Of a stretch of DNA of 64,000 bases, positions 16,490 through 25,396 are shown piece after piece. Position numbers and translations under genes: made by a program. Within the stretch, counting starts at the first letter, position 1, and each line of letters opens with the position of its first letter. The notes beneath the pieces are model-generated. The model saw only the letters and a list, made by a program, of their open reading frames with translations, made no database searches and had not been told where the DNA came from. Origin of the DNA: CAZUMW01 sp964621615 (lineage in GTDB: Bacteria; Desulfobacterota; WTBG01; CAIYCZ01; CAIRTM01); assembly GCA_964621615.1 (NCBI GenBank), contig CAZUMW010000007.1, forward strand, positions 71,547 to 135,546. The letters run 5' to 3'.

Positions 16490-18217
16490 TCAGCGGTATG
16501 ATTCGGTTATCAGGCTGTTCAGAAATCCCTGCGGACTTTCAATGGCTTCACCGGAAACAGTAAAAACAGACCGGCCGGTGCGGTCCTTTATAAGCTTCAG
16601 GCCGTGCTTGTAGTTTTTGAACATATCCTCAAGCAGCGGCAGCACCTCAGTCTCCTCCATAAGGGCGCGCTCGATAATTTTATTCACAGCGCTGGAATCG
16701 AAGGATATTTCAATATCCTCATCCTGTGAAAATGCGCGCTCGAAAATATGTATGTCAGAGAGAATCTCGCCTGCCCTTTCCAGCACATGCCGGTAATCGA
16801 AATACTTTTCCACCGTTGCCGTTACAATCGCCGCGATAAAATCGCTTGCAAGAAAAAAAGCCCTCGATTCATCCACGCCGTCTTTCAGAGACAGCAGCTT
16901 TGTTTCCAGCTGCTTTTTTTCCTCTTCGACACGGCGCCGGTGCAGCTCATACATCCGGCTCAAATCGTCGCTGCCAAGTATCTTTTCAAATGCGGCACCG
17001 GGATCATCAACCATATCGGGGGTTACCACCAGATAGCGGATATCCGTAGAGGGAAGCGCTTTCTCAAACTTGAGCAATACTTTCTCAACAACGCTTATAA
17101 GACCCCGGGCTCCTGTTTTTTCATCGGCGGCCATTTCAGCAAGTCGGTGCAGTGCCGCATCTTCAAAGCGGATGTCTATCCCGTAGCTCATAAAATCTTT
17201 TTTCTTACTGTTAATAACGCTGCTGTTGGGGCTTTTCAGTATCTCATACAAGTCATCGGTAGTGAGCTGCTCAAATGAGGCAATGACCGGCAGCCGGCCT
17301 ATGAACTCCGACTCAAAGCCGTAGCTGACCAGATCTTCGGCTTTAACCTGCTTAAAGAGCTCGCCGCCCTTGTTCTTCTGCTTCATCGCGGCTCCAAAGC
17401 CAAGGCCCTGCTTGTTTACACGGCGCTCGATAATTTCCTCGAGCTCGGTGAAAGCGCCGCTTACAATAAACAAAATGTTTCTGGTATTCAGCACCCGCCG
17501 CTCGCGCTTTCCGGTTTTGCGGTAGTGCTCAAGGGCCTCCATCTGGGAAACGGGGTCATGGGCAACTTTAAGGTCAACCTCCGTTTCCTCCATCGGCTTA
17601 AGCAGCGCACGCTGCACGCCGGTGCGCGACACATCGGCACCAAGAATATTCTTGCTGCCGGCTATTTTGTCGATTTCATCGACATATATAATGCCATACT
17701 GTGCTCGCTCTATGTCTCCGTCAGCCTCTTTCACCAGATCGCGCACGAGATCTTCAACATCGCCGCCCACATAGCCGGTTTCGCTGAATTTTGTTGCATC
17801 CCCCTTTACAAAAGGCACGCCGAGCTTTTGAGCAATAAGCTTTATCAAATACGTTTTCCCGACCCCGGTCGGACCGATCATAAGAATATTATTTTTTACA
17901 TTATCGATCGAACGGGCGGTCTTGTCATAGTTGATTCTGTTAAAATGCGTACAAATCTTGGTTGCAAGTATCTCTTTGGCATCATCCTGCTTTACGACAT
18001 ATTCATCCAAATATGCCTCGAGATCCTCGGGCTTCATGGAAAAATCGATCGACGCTGCTGTTTTCTTCTTTTTTTCAGCTGAATCGCTCTTTTGAGCCCC
18101 GGCGTGCTCGGGCACCAGAAAGGGCACCGAAAGACGAACACGGTCTCCATATTTTTTTGACAGGTAATCGTTGAGCTCTTTTTCAAGCTCACCCGGCTTA
18201 GGCACTTTTTCGCTCAC
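16490..18217 (-). CDS. ClpX-like AAA+ ATPase without zinc-binding domain
   Basis: About 575 residues from the GTG at 18217; the GTG at 18229 abuts its own ribosome site. Residues 70-400 are a ClpX/HslU-type AAA+ module: Walker A GPTGVGKT, Walker B IIYVDEIDKI, then a SFVSG-like stretch, ESEFIGRLPV and GARGL (sensor 2). The N-terminal zinc domain of ClpX is missing. About 170 extra residues follow, with a coiled coil (RRRVEEEKKQLETKL) and a helical domain. I see no clear IGF-type ClpP loop, so partnership with ClpP is doubtful. It heads the operon with cbpA. The substrate is unknown. Confidence 0.85.
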   Translation of the reverse strand: MSEKVPKPGELEKELNDYLSKKYGDRVRLSVPFLVPEHAGAQKSDSAEKKKKTAASIDFSMKPEDLEAYLDEYVVKQDDAKEILATKICTHFNRINYDKTARSIDNVKNNILMIGPTGVGKTYLIKLIAQKLGVPFVKGDATKFSETGYVGGDVEDLVRDLVKEADGDIERAQYGIIYVDEIDKIAGSKNILGADVSRTGVQRALLKPMEETEVDLKVAHDPVSQMEALEHYRKTGKRERRVLNTRNILFIVSGAFTELEEIIERRVNKQGLGFGAAMKQKNKGGELFKQVKAEDLVSYGFESEFIGRLPVIASFEQLTTDDLYEILKSPNSSVINSKKKDFMSYGIDIRFEDAALHRLAEMAADEKTGARGLISVVEKVLLKFEKALPSTDIRYLVVTPDMVDDPGAAFEKILGSDDLSRMYELHRRRVEEEKKQLETKLLSLKDGVDESRAFFLASDFIAAIVTATVEKYFDYRHVLERAGEILSDIHIFERAFSQDEDIEISFDSSAVNKIIERALMEETEVLPLLEDMFKNYKHGLKLIKDRTGRSVFTVSGEAIESPQGFLNSLITESYR

Positions 18218-18451
18218 CGATACATTCACTCCTTTTGTTTTTTGTAAAAACAGATTACATGATCCATATTTCCGGTTGTCTATGCCCCGGATTTATTTAA
18301 AAAAGTAACCACTAAATGGTAATTGTCAAATACCATCTTAATGATCTTAATGCTTGATTTGGCAGGCCTGTTTTGATATAAGATTGTGTTAACCTCACAA
18401 TCCTGAGATTTCCGGGCTATGGTTTGGCTGAAACATGCCCTTTGGGACTGC

Positions 18452-18582
18452 TTGGAAAATGCTCATGTGAAAAGCGCGCCGAATCGTAAGGAGTCCACGG
18501 CCGGGAGCTGCGAGCGGAGTATCTTTTTTGTACGTCACAATGACCGATGATGAGCTCAAGGCAGAAATTGAGTATTTTCCAA
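18452..18582. other. Segment of about 130 bp bounded by inverted repeats; possible structured RNA or small mobile element
   Basis: A 13-base arm at 18452-18464 (TTGGAAAATGCTC) pairs with 18570-18582 with one mismatch. The interior is GC-rich and has short frames on both strands but no gene I can support. The flanks 18218-18451 are AT-rich spacer upstream of the AAA+ gene. The segment ends 22 bases before a TATAAT at 18605-18610. Whether it is an RNA leader of the following small gene or a dispersed repeat cannot be settled from one copy. Confidence 0.4.
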
Positions 18583-18651
18583 CCGCCTGGCCATATCTAT
18601 AGTGTATAATATTTTTTTTAAATACGCGACAGCACACACAAGGAAAATCAT

Positions 18652-18750
18652 ATGGCACGATCAAAAAGAAAGCGCATCAGAAAACGACACATGCAGGATG
18701 TCAAGCTGAAAAAAAGAAAAGAGCGGAAAAAACAGCAGGAAAGCAGCTAA
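18652..18750 (+). CDS. Tiny highly basic protein (32 aa)
   Basis: MARSKRKRIRKRHMQDVKLK continues as KRKERKKQQESS and stops. About half the residues are Lys or Arg, with no acidic patch or hydrophobic core. The ATG follows AAGGA by 7 bases, and a consensus TATAAT (18605-18610) sits about 40 bases upstream. The composition recalls very small ribosome-associated or RNA-binding proteins such as AURKAIP1/COX24-type peptides, but the similarity is only in composition. A good ribosome site, a -10 box and a complete frame support translation. Confidence 0.55.
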   Translation: MARSKRKRIRKRHMQDVKLKKRKERKKQQESS

Positions 18751-18925
18751 GCGGCCTGGAGCCGGCCAGCCTGCGGCTGCGGTTGTACTTGGCGCCCTTC
18801 GGAGCGTGTTGATGCTTTCGCCCCAGGGAGGAGGGCTTGATTCATCCGCAAGGAGGCCTCTCCGGGGCACGTGAATAACGCGACATAACAGCGCTGTCAT
18901 GCGCCCGGGGTCCCGAACGCGGTGC
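18751..18925. other. GC-rich intergenic segment, unexplained
   Basis: About 175 bases between the tiny basic protein and the convergent TPR gene, clearly richer in G and C than its surroundings. It can form several local stems. SRP RNA, tmRNA and RNase P core motifs were looked for by eye and not found. It may be a terminator region or an unrecognised small RNA. Confidence 0.3.
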
Positions 18926-19636
18926 TCAGTCCTTTTCACACAGCGCCGAAACTTTAGTCCGGGCAAATTCCACAAACGTCGCAGAAGGAAACATATCAAC
19001 ATAGTCTTCATAGTACTGGCATGCCCTGTCAGTCTCACCCAGCTGCTCCAGGCATCGCGCGCAGCTGATCAATCCGGAAGCAGCTGCAATATCAGATTGA
19101 TTCTCCCGTGCTTTTTCAAACCATTTAAGAGCTTCCCGGTACTGTTCCTGCTCCTCATAGATATAGCCGAGATTCTCCTGTGCCATCGGCTTCATGCCGG
19201 AAAGCACTTCAGGCGCATCGCTCAGAAAGCCCTCTAACAATTTCACCGCTTCATCATACTGGCCGAGCCGGTAGCTGCAGGTTCCCGCATACATGCGGGA
19301 AGCAACGCCTGCGCGCGTGTCAGGATATTTGTCAATTATTGCATTAAATGACGCCAGGGCTCTTTGATATACTTTTGAGCTGTTGTCTGACGCTGCATTC
19401 GCGCCTCCGGACATGAAATTAAGCGTTGCCGCAAACAGCGAATGAGCTTTCTGCTCTTTCCGGCTGTCCTGAATATTCCACCACACAACAGCTGCGGCTG
19501 CAATACACACAACAAGCAGTATCGCACCGAGCTGACGGATATTGTCCTCAATAAAGGGCCGCAAACGGTTCAACTGCTCCATCATCGGATTGGCAGAAAA
19601 ACCCTCTGTGCTTTTTTTCCCTTTTTTCACAGCCAT
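18926..19636 (-). CDS. Membrane-anchored TPR protein (YfgM/BamD-like)
   Basis: 236 residues. A short cytoplasmic N-terminus (residues 1-35) is followed by one membrane helix (LGAILLVVCIAAAAVVWWNI, residues 37-56). Residues 75-230 carry four or five TPR units in the periplasm. YfgM-type proteins act as ancillary subunits of the Sec translocon and in envelope chaperone networks, and BamD is a related TPR fold without this anchor. Either role is inferred from layout only. It follows the comEA-like gene after 46 bases on the same strand and is probably the last gene of that transcript. Confidence 0.75.
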   Translation of the reverse strand: MAVKKGKKSTEGFSANPMMEQLNRLRPFIEDNIRQLGAILLVVCIAAAAVVWWNIQDSRKEQKAHSLFAATLNFMSGGANAASDNSSKVYQRALASFNAIIDKYPDTRAGVASRMYAGTCSYRLGQYDEAVKLLEGFLSDAPEVLSGMKPMAQENLGYIYEEQEQYREALKWFEKARENQSDIAAASGLISCARCLEQLGETDRACQYYEDYVDMFPSATFVEFARTKVSALCEKD

Positions 19637-19682
19637 ATCCTCGCTCTCCTTACCGCCCGGGGCGGTGATAATTGATCACAGG

Positions 19683-20273
19683 TTAATGAGTATTCAGGTG
19701 TGTTTCTCCAGCGCGCAGCACAGGCGCGTACATCACGCTCGGGTCAGCCGACAAATACTGCTTGAGCAGCTTTAGCCGCTGAGCGCCGATCCCCCTGACA
19801 GCCATAAGCTCGTCAATGGTGCGAATACCCCCGCGCGAGTCCCGGAAGGCAATTATCCGCTCGGCGGTGCGCATGCCGATTCCCGGAATACAGGTAAGGC
19901 CCTCGGCACAGACGGAATTGACAGGCAGCGGGAGGTAAAAAACCATCCGTGCCTGAGCGCTTATTTCTCCTATGGTAACCTTGTCGCCGAATGTGACGCT
20001 GCTCCCGGTTCGAACAGGTGATTCAGCATACAAAGCGCCCGGCGAGCGGTCAAGGGGAGTTCCGGCTGCATCAGCAAGCTGCTTAACGGTTTTCTGCTCG
20101 CCGAAGCAGTAAAAGCCGGGCCGAAGAACATCCCCTCCTATTTTATACACAAACGGCTTCGGCTGCTCCGTGCAGCAGCTCTGTGTTCCTGCTGCCTGCA
20201 TGGCACTTCGAGCAAACAGCACACACAGAAGCAGGCATAATATCACAATTTGGCGAATATTGTACAGAGGCAT
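19683..20273 (-). CDS. ComEA-like protein (SLBB-type domain plus helix-hairpin-helix)
   Basis: 196 residues. Residues 8-27 form a signal peptide or anchor. Residues 40-110 resemble the SLBB/soluble-ligand domain of ComEA (YKIGGDVLRPGFYCFGEQKT). Residues 125-180 are a double helix-hairpin-helix with CIPGIGMRTAERIIAFRDSR and AVRGIGAQRLKLLK. ComEA binds double-stranded DNA at the cell surface in natural transformation. No comEC or pilus genes lie in the window, so competence is not proven. It begins 14 bases after cimA. Confidence 0.82.
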   Translation of the reverse strand: MPLYNIRQIVILCLLLCVLFARSAMQAAGTQSCCTEQPKPFVYKIGGDVLRPGFYCFGEQKTVKQLADAAGTPLDRSPGALYAESPVRTGSSVTFGDKVTIGEISAQARMVFYLPLPVNSVCAEGLTCIPGIGMRTAERIIAFRDSRGGIRTIDELMAVRGIGAQRLKLLKQYLSADPSVMYAPVLRAGETHLNTH

Positions 20274-20287
20274 TTTTAACCGGGGGG

Positions 20288-21871
20288 CTAGTGCGCTGCC
20301 GCCGGGTCCTTTTCATCCTTAAGCAGCTTATAGGTTATGCTGTCGGTGATCGCCTGCCAGCTGGCCTCGATAATATTTTCCGAAACGCCGACGGTCCCCC
20401 ATTTGTCCTTTTTGTCGCCTGATTCAACAAGAACCCTGACGCGCGATCCGGTACCCCTGCCGGCGGAAAAAACCCGCACCTTGTAGTCAATCAAGGACAC
20501 ATCCTTCAGCGTGGGATAGAATTTTTCAAGCCCCTTTCTCAAGGCGGTATCCAGCGCGTTCACGGGCCCGTTGCCCACGGCGGCTGTATGCTCTGTTTTG
20601 CCGCCGACGCGCACCATAATCGTCGCCTCTGCCTCCGGCTCGTTTTCCTCCCGTTTTTCGATAATTACCCGAAAGCCGACAAGTTCATAATAGCGCTTCC
20701 GTATGCCAAGCGCCTTCTGCATCCGCAGCTGAAACGACGCCTCGGCCCCTTCAAACTGAAAACCCTGGCGCTCCAGCTGTTTCAGCTCAGCAAGAATTTC
20801 CTGTACCAGCGGTTCGTGGCTGGAAATATCAATGCCGAACTCCCGCGCCTTCTGGAGAATGTTCTGCCTTCCCGATTGATCGGATACAAGTATGCGCTGC
20901 ATATTGCCGACGCGCTCAGGTGGAATATGCTCATATGTGTCGGGACGCTTCTTAACAGCGCTCACATGCACACCGGCCTTGTGGGCAAATGCGCTGGTGC
21001 CGACAAACGGCTGATGCTTGCTGGGAGCCATGTTGGCCAGCTCGGTTACAAACCGGGATGCTTCTGAAAGCTTCAGGAGCTGCTCATCTGTTATGCACTG
21101 TATCCCCATTTTAAGCTGCAGGTTGGGGATAATTGAACACAGGTCGGCGTTGCCGCACCGCTCGCCGTAGCCGTTCATTGCGCCCTGGACCTGCCTGCAC
21201 CCGTTTTGCACGGCGGCGATGGTATTGGCGACTGCAACATCGCTGTCATTGTGGCAGTGTATGCCAAGCGTGACACCGGCTGCCTCTCGTACTGAGCCGA
21301 CGATGTCAGCAACTTCAAACGGCATGGTTCCGCCGTTTGTATCGCACAGAACCAGCCCGTCAGCGCCTGCGCCCGCCGCGCTGATCAGAACCCGGCGCGC
21401 ATACTCCGGATTCGCCTTGAACCCGTCAAAAAAGTGCTCGGCGTCAAAAAACACCGTGGGCACTTTCGACTTCAGATAGCGTATCGACTCCTCAATGAGC
21501 TCGAGATTTTTTTCCAGGGTCGTCTTGAGCACTTCCGTCACGTGAATATCCCACGATTTGCCGAATATGGTCACCGCATCGGTCTGTGCGTGCACCAGGT
21601 CATGTATGTTTTTGTCGCGATCAACGGCAGCTCCCGGCTTAGCGGTGCTCCCGAAAGCCACAACGCTAGCGTTTTTAAGGCTGTAGGATGATATTTCTTT
21701 GAAATAATGAAAATCTTTCGGATTGGAGGACGGCCAGCCCCCTTCGATGTACCGAACGCCCAGATTATCCAGCTTCATGGTAATACGCAGCTTGTCCTCA
21801 AGAGAAAACGCTATATCCTCAGCCTGGCTTCCCTCTCTCAGCGTTGTGTCATATATCTGTATGGATTCCAT
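20288..21871 (-). CDS. cimA: (R)-citramalate synthase
   Basis: 527 residues from the ATG at 21871, which has GGAAGG upstream; the TTG at 21886 is less likely. The catalytic TIM barrel (5-280) shows YDTTLREGSQ, the metal motif HCHND and MNGYGERCGNAD. The C-terminal regulatory domain (380-510) is the LeuA dimer type. The length and wording (VRYIEGGWPSSNPKD) match the citramalate synthases of the TIGR00977 group rather than isopropylmalate or homocitrate synthase. It condenses pyruvate with acetyl-CoA to open the threonine-independent isoleucine route. The leu genes are not in the window. Confidence 0.93.
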   Translation of the reverse strand: MESIQIYDTTLREGSQAEDIAFSLEDKLRITMKLDNLGVRYIEGGWPSSNPKDFHYFKEISSYSLKNASVVAFGSTAKPGAAVDRDKNIHDLVHAQTDAVTIFGKSWDIHVTEVLKTTLEKNLELIEESIRYLKSKVPTVFFDAEHFFDGFKANPEYARRVLISAAGAGADGLVLCDTNGGTMPFEVADIVGSVREAAGVTLGIHCHNDSDVAVANTIAAVQNGCRQVQGAMNGYGERCGNADLCSIIPNLQLKMGIQCITDEQLLKLSEASRFVTELANMAPSKHQPFVGTSAFAHKAGVHVSAVKKRPDTYEHIPPERVGNMQRILVSDQSGRQNILQKAREFGIDISSHEPLVQEILAELKQLERQGFQFEGAEASFQLRMQKALGIRKRYYELVGFRVIIEKREENEPEAEATIMVRVGGKTEHTAAVGNGPVNALDTALRKGLEKFYPTLKDVSLIDYKVRVFSAGRGTGSRVRVLVESGDKKDKWGTVGVSENIIEASWQAITDSITYKLLKDEKDPAAAH

Positions 21872-21930
21872 AGGCCCTTCCAGCAAAGCTGTGGTGTGAA
21901 CGGCTCAGCAATTAGTTGTTGCCGGGGCTT

Positions 21931-22266
21931 TGCAGAGCCCCGCTCAAAGCGGCTGCAAAAACAAATCGCTCAAATCAGGTATGTATATATAAAAACCGGG
22001 TTCCCGTTTTAACGGAATTGAACTACCACCGGCTACAAGCCGGTGGATTCAGTTTTCCCGACGTGTCGGGACTAAAGGAAAAACACATAACTACAAAAAT
22101 TCTCCTGAGGGTAAGCACCCTATACGAACAGCACGTTCTGAGCCAATAATCATTCTTCGCCTATCGAAGATCCCGACGGTATATCGGGGAAGGCGAGGGT
22201 TTTAAACCCCGAAGGAGACAATAACCCATCGGGGAATCCTGTTCTTACTGTCATCCCCGCCCCGGC
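21931..22266. repeat. Composite repeat with IS200/IS605-like hairpins
   Basis: 21931-21960 (AGCGGCTGCAAAAACA core) and 22245-22266 (CTGTCATCCCCGCCCCGGCT) are repeated, close together, at the window end (63920-64000). Between them lie two perfect hairpins, 22026-22046 (CCACCGGCT/AGCCGGTGG) and 22057-22070 (CCCGAC/GTCGGG), of the kind found at the ends of IS200/IS605 elements. A third dyad covers about 22155-22197. No transposase remains. It looks like a short decayed insertion inside a dispersed repeat. Confidence 0.5.
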
Positions 22267-22566
22267 TGCGAGGCAGTGCGTCAATGGTATTGTTCAATCG
22301 TTTAAAAAAAATTCCGGATCCGGCGGATAAGAGGCCGTGTCATAATTCATGGATAATCCGGTAGCCGCCGGCTTTCGCCTGCGCAGCATATTGCAATATC
22401 CAAACAGCCACAAACGCACGCTGAAGCGTGCGGCTGCAGCGAAGCTAAAAAACACATTGCGGCACAGCCTTTATCCGCGGCACCCTACCCATATCCTCCG
22501 GAGCGCCCGAACAAGCCCTGCGATAGCTCAGAATAACAGCACACCGTCAGCGCCACCCAACAGTGC
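22267..22566. other. Intergenic region, no gene seen
   Basis: About 300 bases between the composite repeat and tsaE with no convincing frame. Short GC-rich dyads occur around 22360 and 22415-22435 (GCACGCTGAAGCGTGC). I see nothing else. Confidence 0.4.
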
Positions 22567-23043
22567 TCAAGGCATACAATCTTCTGCAAGACGGCTCAGA
22601 ACAGCATTGGCATGGTCGCCGGTACCGGTAAACACAAGGCGTCGCCCTGATTCGCTCATATAGCCGATAGCGACGTCAATGCGGTCAGGCGGAAGCGATC
22701 CGCTGATTTTTTCAGACCATTCGACAATCGTTATGCCGTCCCCGTCAGTATACTCCTCGAAACCGATGTTTTCAAGATCGCCAGGGCCGGCAAGGCGGTA
22801 CGCATCACAGTGATACACCGGAACCCTGCCGGCATATTCATTGATAATGGTAAAGGTCGGGCTGGTGACGTCATGCTCATTCACCCCGCTGCAGCCCCGG
22901 GCCACGCCCTTTACAAACCACGTCTTTCCCGCCCCCAGCTCGCCGGTAAGCCCGACCACATCGCCTGAAACGAGCAGGCTCCCTAAGGCAGCGCCGATGC
23001 GCATGGTTTCCTCAGGGCTTTCCGAATAATACTCAAAGTCCAC
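22567..23043 (-). CDS. tsaE: tRNA threonylcarbamoyladenosine biosynthesis ATPase TsaE
   Basis: 158 residues from the GTG at 23043 (AGGTG upstream). An in-frame ATG at 23082 would add 13 residues but has no ribosome site. The P-loop is GELGAGKTWFVKGVARG (about residue 30), followed by TSPTFTIINEY and YHCDAYRL, both diagnostic for TsaE. It is needed with TsaB and TsaD for the t6A modification of tRNAs. The gene follows nnrD by 58 bases. It appears to be the last gene of the folP-pdxJ-nnrD block before the repeat-rich gap. Confidence 0.92.
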   Translation of the reverse strand: MDFEYYSESPEETMRIGAALGSLLVSGDVVGLTGELGAGKTWFVKGVARGCSGVNEHDVTSPTFTIINEYAGRVPVYHCDAYRLAGPGDLENIGFEEYTDGDGITIVEWSEKISGSLPPDRIDVAIGYMSESGRRLVFTGTGDHANAVLSRLAEDCMP

Positions 23044-23101
23044 TAAAGCACCTATTCCGGACAAGCCGATAATGCTGCCCATGAAAAACACAGCGTAAAC
23101 A

Positions 23102-24661
23102 TTATGTTACCTGCACAAAATCACGCAGCGCACGGGGCAGCCGATCGATAATATCGGTTGCCAGTATCCCCATGGAAGCACCGTCTGCAGCGATCCGGTC
23201 ACCGATACGGCCATGCACAAAAACCGAGAGCTGTGCGCTCTCCAGCAGAGGGACCCCCTGCGCAGCAAGGCCGGCGATCATACCGGTAAGCACATCGCCC
23301 ATCCCGCCGCTTGCCATCCCCGGGTTGCCGGTTGTGTTTATATACACTCCCCCGCCGGGATCGGCTATAACGGTCGCCGCGCCTTTCAGCACCACAATCA
23401 CCCCGTGATCCGCAGAAAAGGTTCGGGCTGCAGCGATACGGTCACGCTGAACATCTGCAATTGTCGCGCCCATCAGCCTGGCCATTTCGCCCGGATGGGG
23501 GGTGAGCACAGCAGGGACGCCGATGCGCCGCAAAACCGAAGTGTCCCGCGCCAGAATATTGAGCCCGTCGGCATCCACAACAAGCGGAGCCCCTGCGTCT
23601 TTGAGCAGAGAGAAAAAAAACTCGACGGTGTCTGCATGCTGAGAAAGCCCCGGCCCGACAGCGATAACCGACTTGCCCGCAATCAGCGATCGCACCGCCT
23701 CCCGCGAGGCCGGGGACAATATTCCTTTGCCGCTGTCAGGGACAGGCTCAGTCATTGCCTCTGTGAGCTGTGCTTCAAAAACGCAATTCAGCGACTCCGG
23801 CACGCCGAGCGTAACCAGCCCTGCCCCCGCTCTCATGGCAGCCCGCGCCGTCATGATACCCGCCCCTGTCTTTCCAGGAGACCCTGCCAGAACGCACACA
23901 TGGCCGTATGTGCCCTTGTGAGAATCAGGGCGTCGCCCGGGAATCACCAAGCCGAAAAAGCCGTCGCACAGAACATGCTCATTGCAGCTTTCCTGCTCAA
24001 TAAAGCAGCGGGGAATGCCGATATCGATAACCTCCCGCCTGCCGGCGGCCGATGCTCCGGGATACACATACAATCCCCGCTTCGGCAAGCCGTAGGTGCA
24101 GGTCAGATCAGCGTTCACGGCTGCTCCAAGAATTCTGCCGCTCGTGGCATCAAGCCCTGAAGGAACATCAACGCTCACCACTGCCGGTCCCTGAAGCGCG
24201 TTTACATCCTCAATAATGCGGCGGTACAGCCCCGACACCTCTGAGGACAGGCCGGTTCCGAGCATAGCGTCGACGATAATGCCGGCATGAACAACTTCGC
24301 TGCGGGCATCCTGCCAGCCCTGCTCGCTTTCAACCGTTCGCACCTGCCCTCCAACAGCCCTGAACGCGTCAAGGTTAATCTTTGCATCGCCATGAACACG
24401 GTCGATTGAGGACAGAAGAAAAACGCTGACCTGCCGCCCCTCATTAAAAAAATATCGGGCGATCACAAAGCCGTCTCCCCCGTTGTTTCCTCTGCCGCAG
24501 AGTATAACGACGCGCTTACCGGCTGGCTGCGGAAAATATGTCCGAATGTGCTCAGCGGTACCCCTTCCCGCATTCTCCATCAGCACGCAGCCCGGTATGC
24601 CGGCCTCGTTAATGGTCCGGCTGTCAAGACGCTTCATCTGCTCAGCAGTAACGATCCGCAT
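23102..24661 (-). CDS. nnrD: Bifunctional NAD(P)H-hydrate epimerase / ADP-dependent dehydratase
   Basis: 519 residues. The N-terminal epimerase domain (1-215) has GRGNNGGDGFVIARYF and VSVDVPSGLDA. The C-terminal ribokinase-like dehydratase domain (225-519) has HKGTYGHVCVLAGSPGKTGA, VDADGLNIL and TGNPGMASGGMGDVLTG. It repairs hydrated NADH and NADPH. The ATG lies behind AGGAGG. It follows pdxJ by 12 bases. In Geobacter-like clusters acpS commonly lies between pdxJ and nnrD; here it does not. Confidence 0.95.
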   Translation of the reverse strand: MRIVTAEQMKRLDSRTINEAGIPGCVLMENAGRGTAEHIRTYFPQPAGKRVVILCGRGNNGGDGFVIARYFFNEGRQVSVFLLSSIDRVHGDAKINLDAFRAVGGQVRTVESEQGWQDARSEVVHAGIIVDAMLGTGLSSEVSGLYRRIIEDVNALQGPAVVSVDVPSGLDATSGRILGAAVNADLTCTYGLPKRGLYVYPGASAAGRREVIDIGIPRCFIEQESCNEHVLCDGFFGLVIPGRRPDSHKGTYGHVCVLAGSPGKTGAGIMTARAAMRAGAGLVTLGVPESLNCVFEAQLTEAMTEPVPDSGKGILSPASREAVRSLIAGKSVIAVGPGLSQHADTVEFFFSLLKDAGAPLVVDADGLNILARDTSVLRRIGVPAVLTPHPGEMARLMGATIADVQRDRIAAARTFSADHGVIVVLKGAATVIADPGGGVYINTTGNPGMASGGMGDVLTGMIAGLAAQGVPLLESAQLSVFVHGRIGDRIAADGASMGILATDIIDRLPRALRDFVQVT

Positions 24662-24673
24662 CGGTGCCTCCTT

Positions 24674-25396
24674 TCAGCGCCGGCCGTTAATAATATCAAG
24701 CATCTCCCGCACCGCGCGGTCGATCCCGACAAGAACAGCCCGCGCAATGATGCTGTGGCCGATACTGAACTCATCAATGAGATCAACGGCTGCAAGGCGC
24801 TTAGTATTTCTGTAATTCAGCCCGTGCCCCACATTCACCCGGAGCCCGAGCGAGGATGCGCGCTCTATGCCCTCAGCTATTTTTCCAAACTCCGCATCCT
24901 CTTCCCGGGGCGATGAGGCATCACAGTACCTGCCAGTATGAATCTCAACATAATCGGCGCCTGCCTCTTGCGCCGCCTGAATCTGATCGCGGTCCGCATC
25001 AATAAAAAGGCTGACCGCTATGCCGGCATCCTTCAAATCGCTCACCGCTTTGTTAATCGTCGCAGACTGCCCGGCAACATCAAGGCCGCCCTCGGTGGTC
25101 AGCTCCTGTCGGCGCTCCGGAACAAGGCAGGACATGTCTGGCTTCACGCGCGCCGCCACATCAATCATTTCCGGAACTGCAGCCATTTCCAGGTTGAGCT
25201 TCGTGGTAACTGTTCTTCTCAGCAGCTCAACATCGCGATCCTGTATATGCCTGCGGTCCTCCCGCAGATGAACGATAATTCCGTGACATCCTGCAAGCTC
25301 AGCAAGTGCCGCTGCCGTTACCGGATCAGGCTCATTGATTAGCCGCGCCTGGCGCAGCGTTGCAACATGATCGACATTCACCACAAGTTTTGCCAT
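24674..25396 (-). CDS. pdxJ: Pyridoxine 5'-phosphate synthase
   Basis: 240 residues, the usual length. The opening KLVVNVDHVATLRQARLINE, then HGIIVHLREDRRHIQD, YVEIHTGRY and LRVNVGHGLNYRN are PdxJ signatures. It condenses 3-amino-1-deoxyacetone phosphate with deoxyxylulose phosphate to give pyridoxine 5'-phosphate. The ATG is 7 bases after GGAG. It lies between folP and nnrD on one transcript. Confidence 0.96.
   Translation of the reverse strand: MAKLVVNVDHVATLRQARLINEPDPVTAAALAELAGCHGIIVHLREDRRHIQDRDVELLRRTVTTKLNLEMAAVPEMIDVAARVKPDMSCLVPERRQELTTEGGLDVAGQSATINKAVSDLKDAGIAVSLFIDADRDQIQAAQEAGADYVEIHTGRYCDASSPREEDAEFGKIAEGIERASSLGLRVNVGHGLNYRNTKRLAAVDLIDEFSIGHSIIARAVLVGIDRAVREMLDIINGRR

Noticed and set aside
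18751..18925. SRP RNA, tmRNA or RNase P RNA
   Set aside because: The conserved core motifs of these RNAs were not found on either strand.
23213..24160. 315-codon frame on the plus strand over nnrD
   Set aside because: Antisense to a fully recognisable two-domain enzyme; composition is that of a shadow frame.
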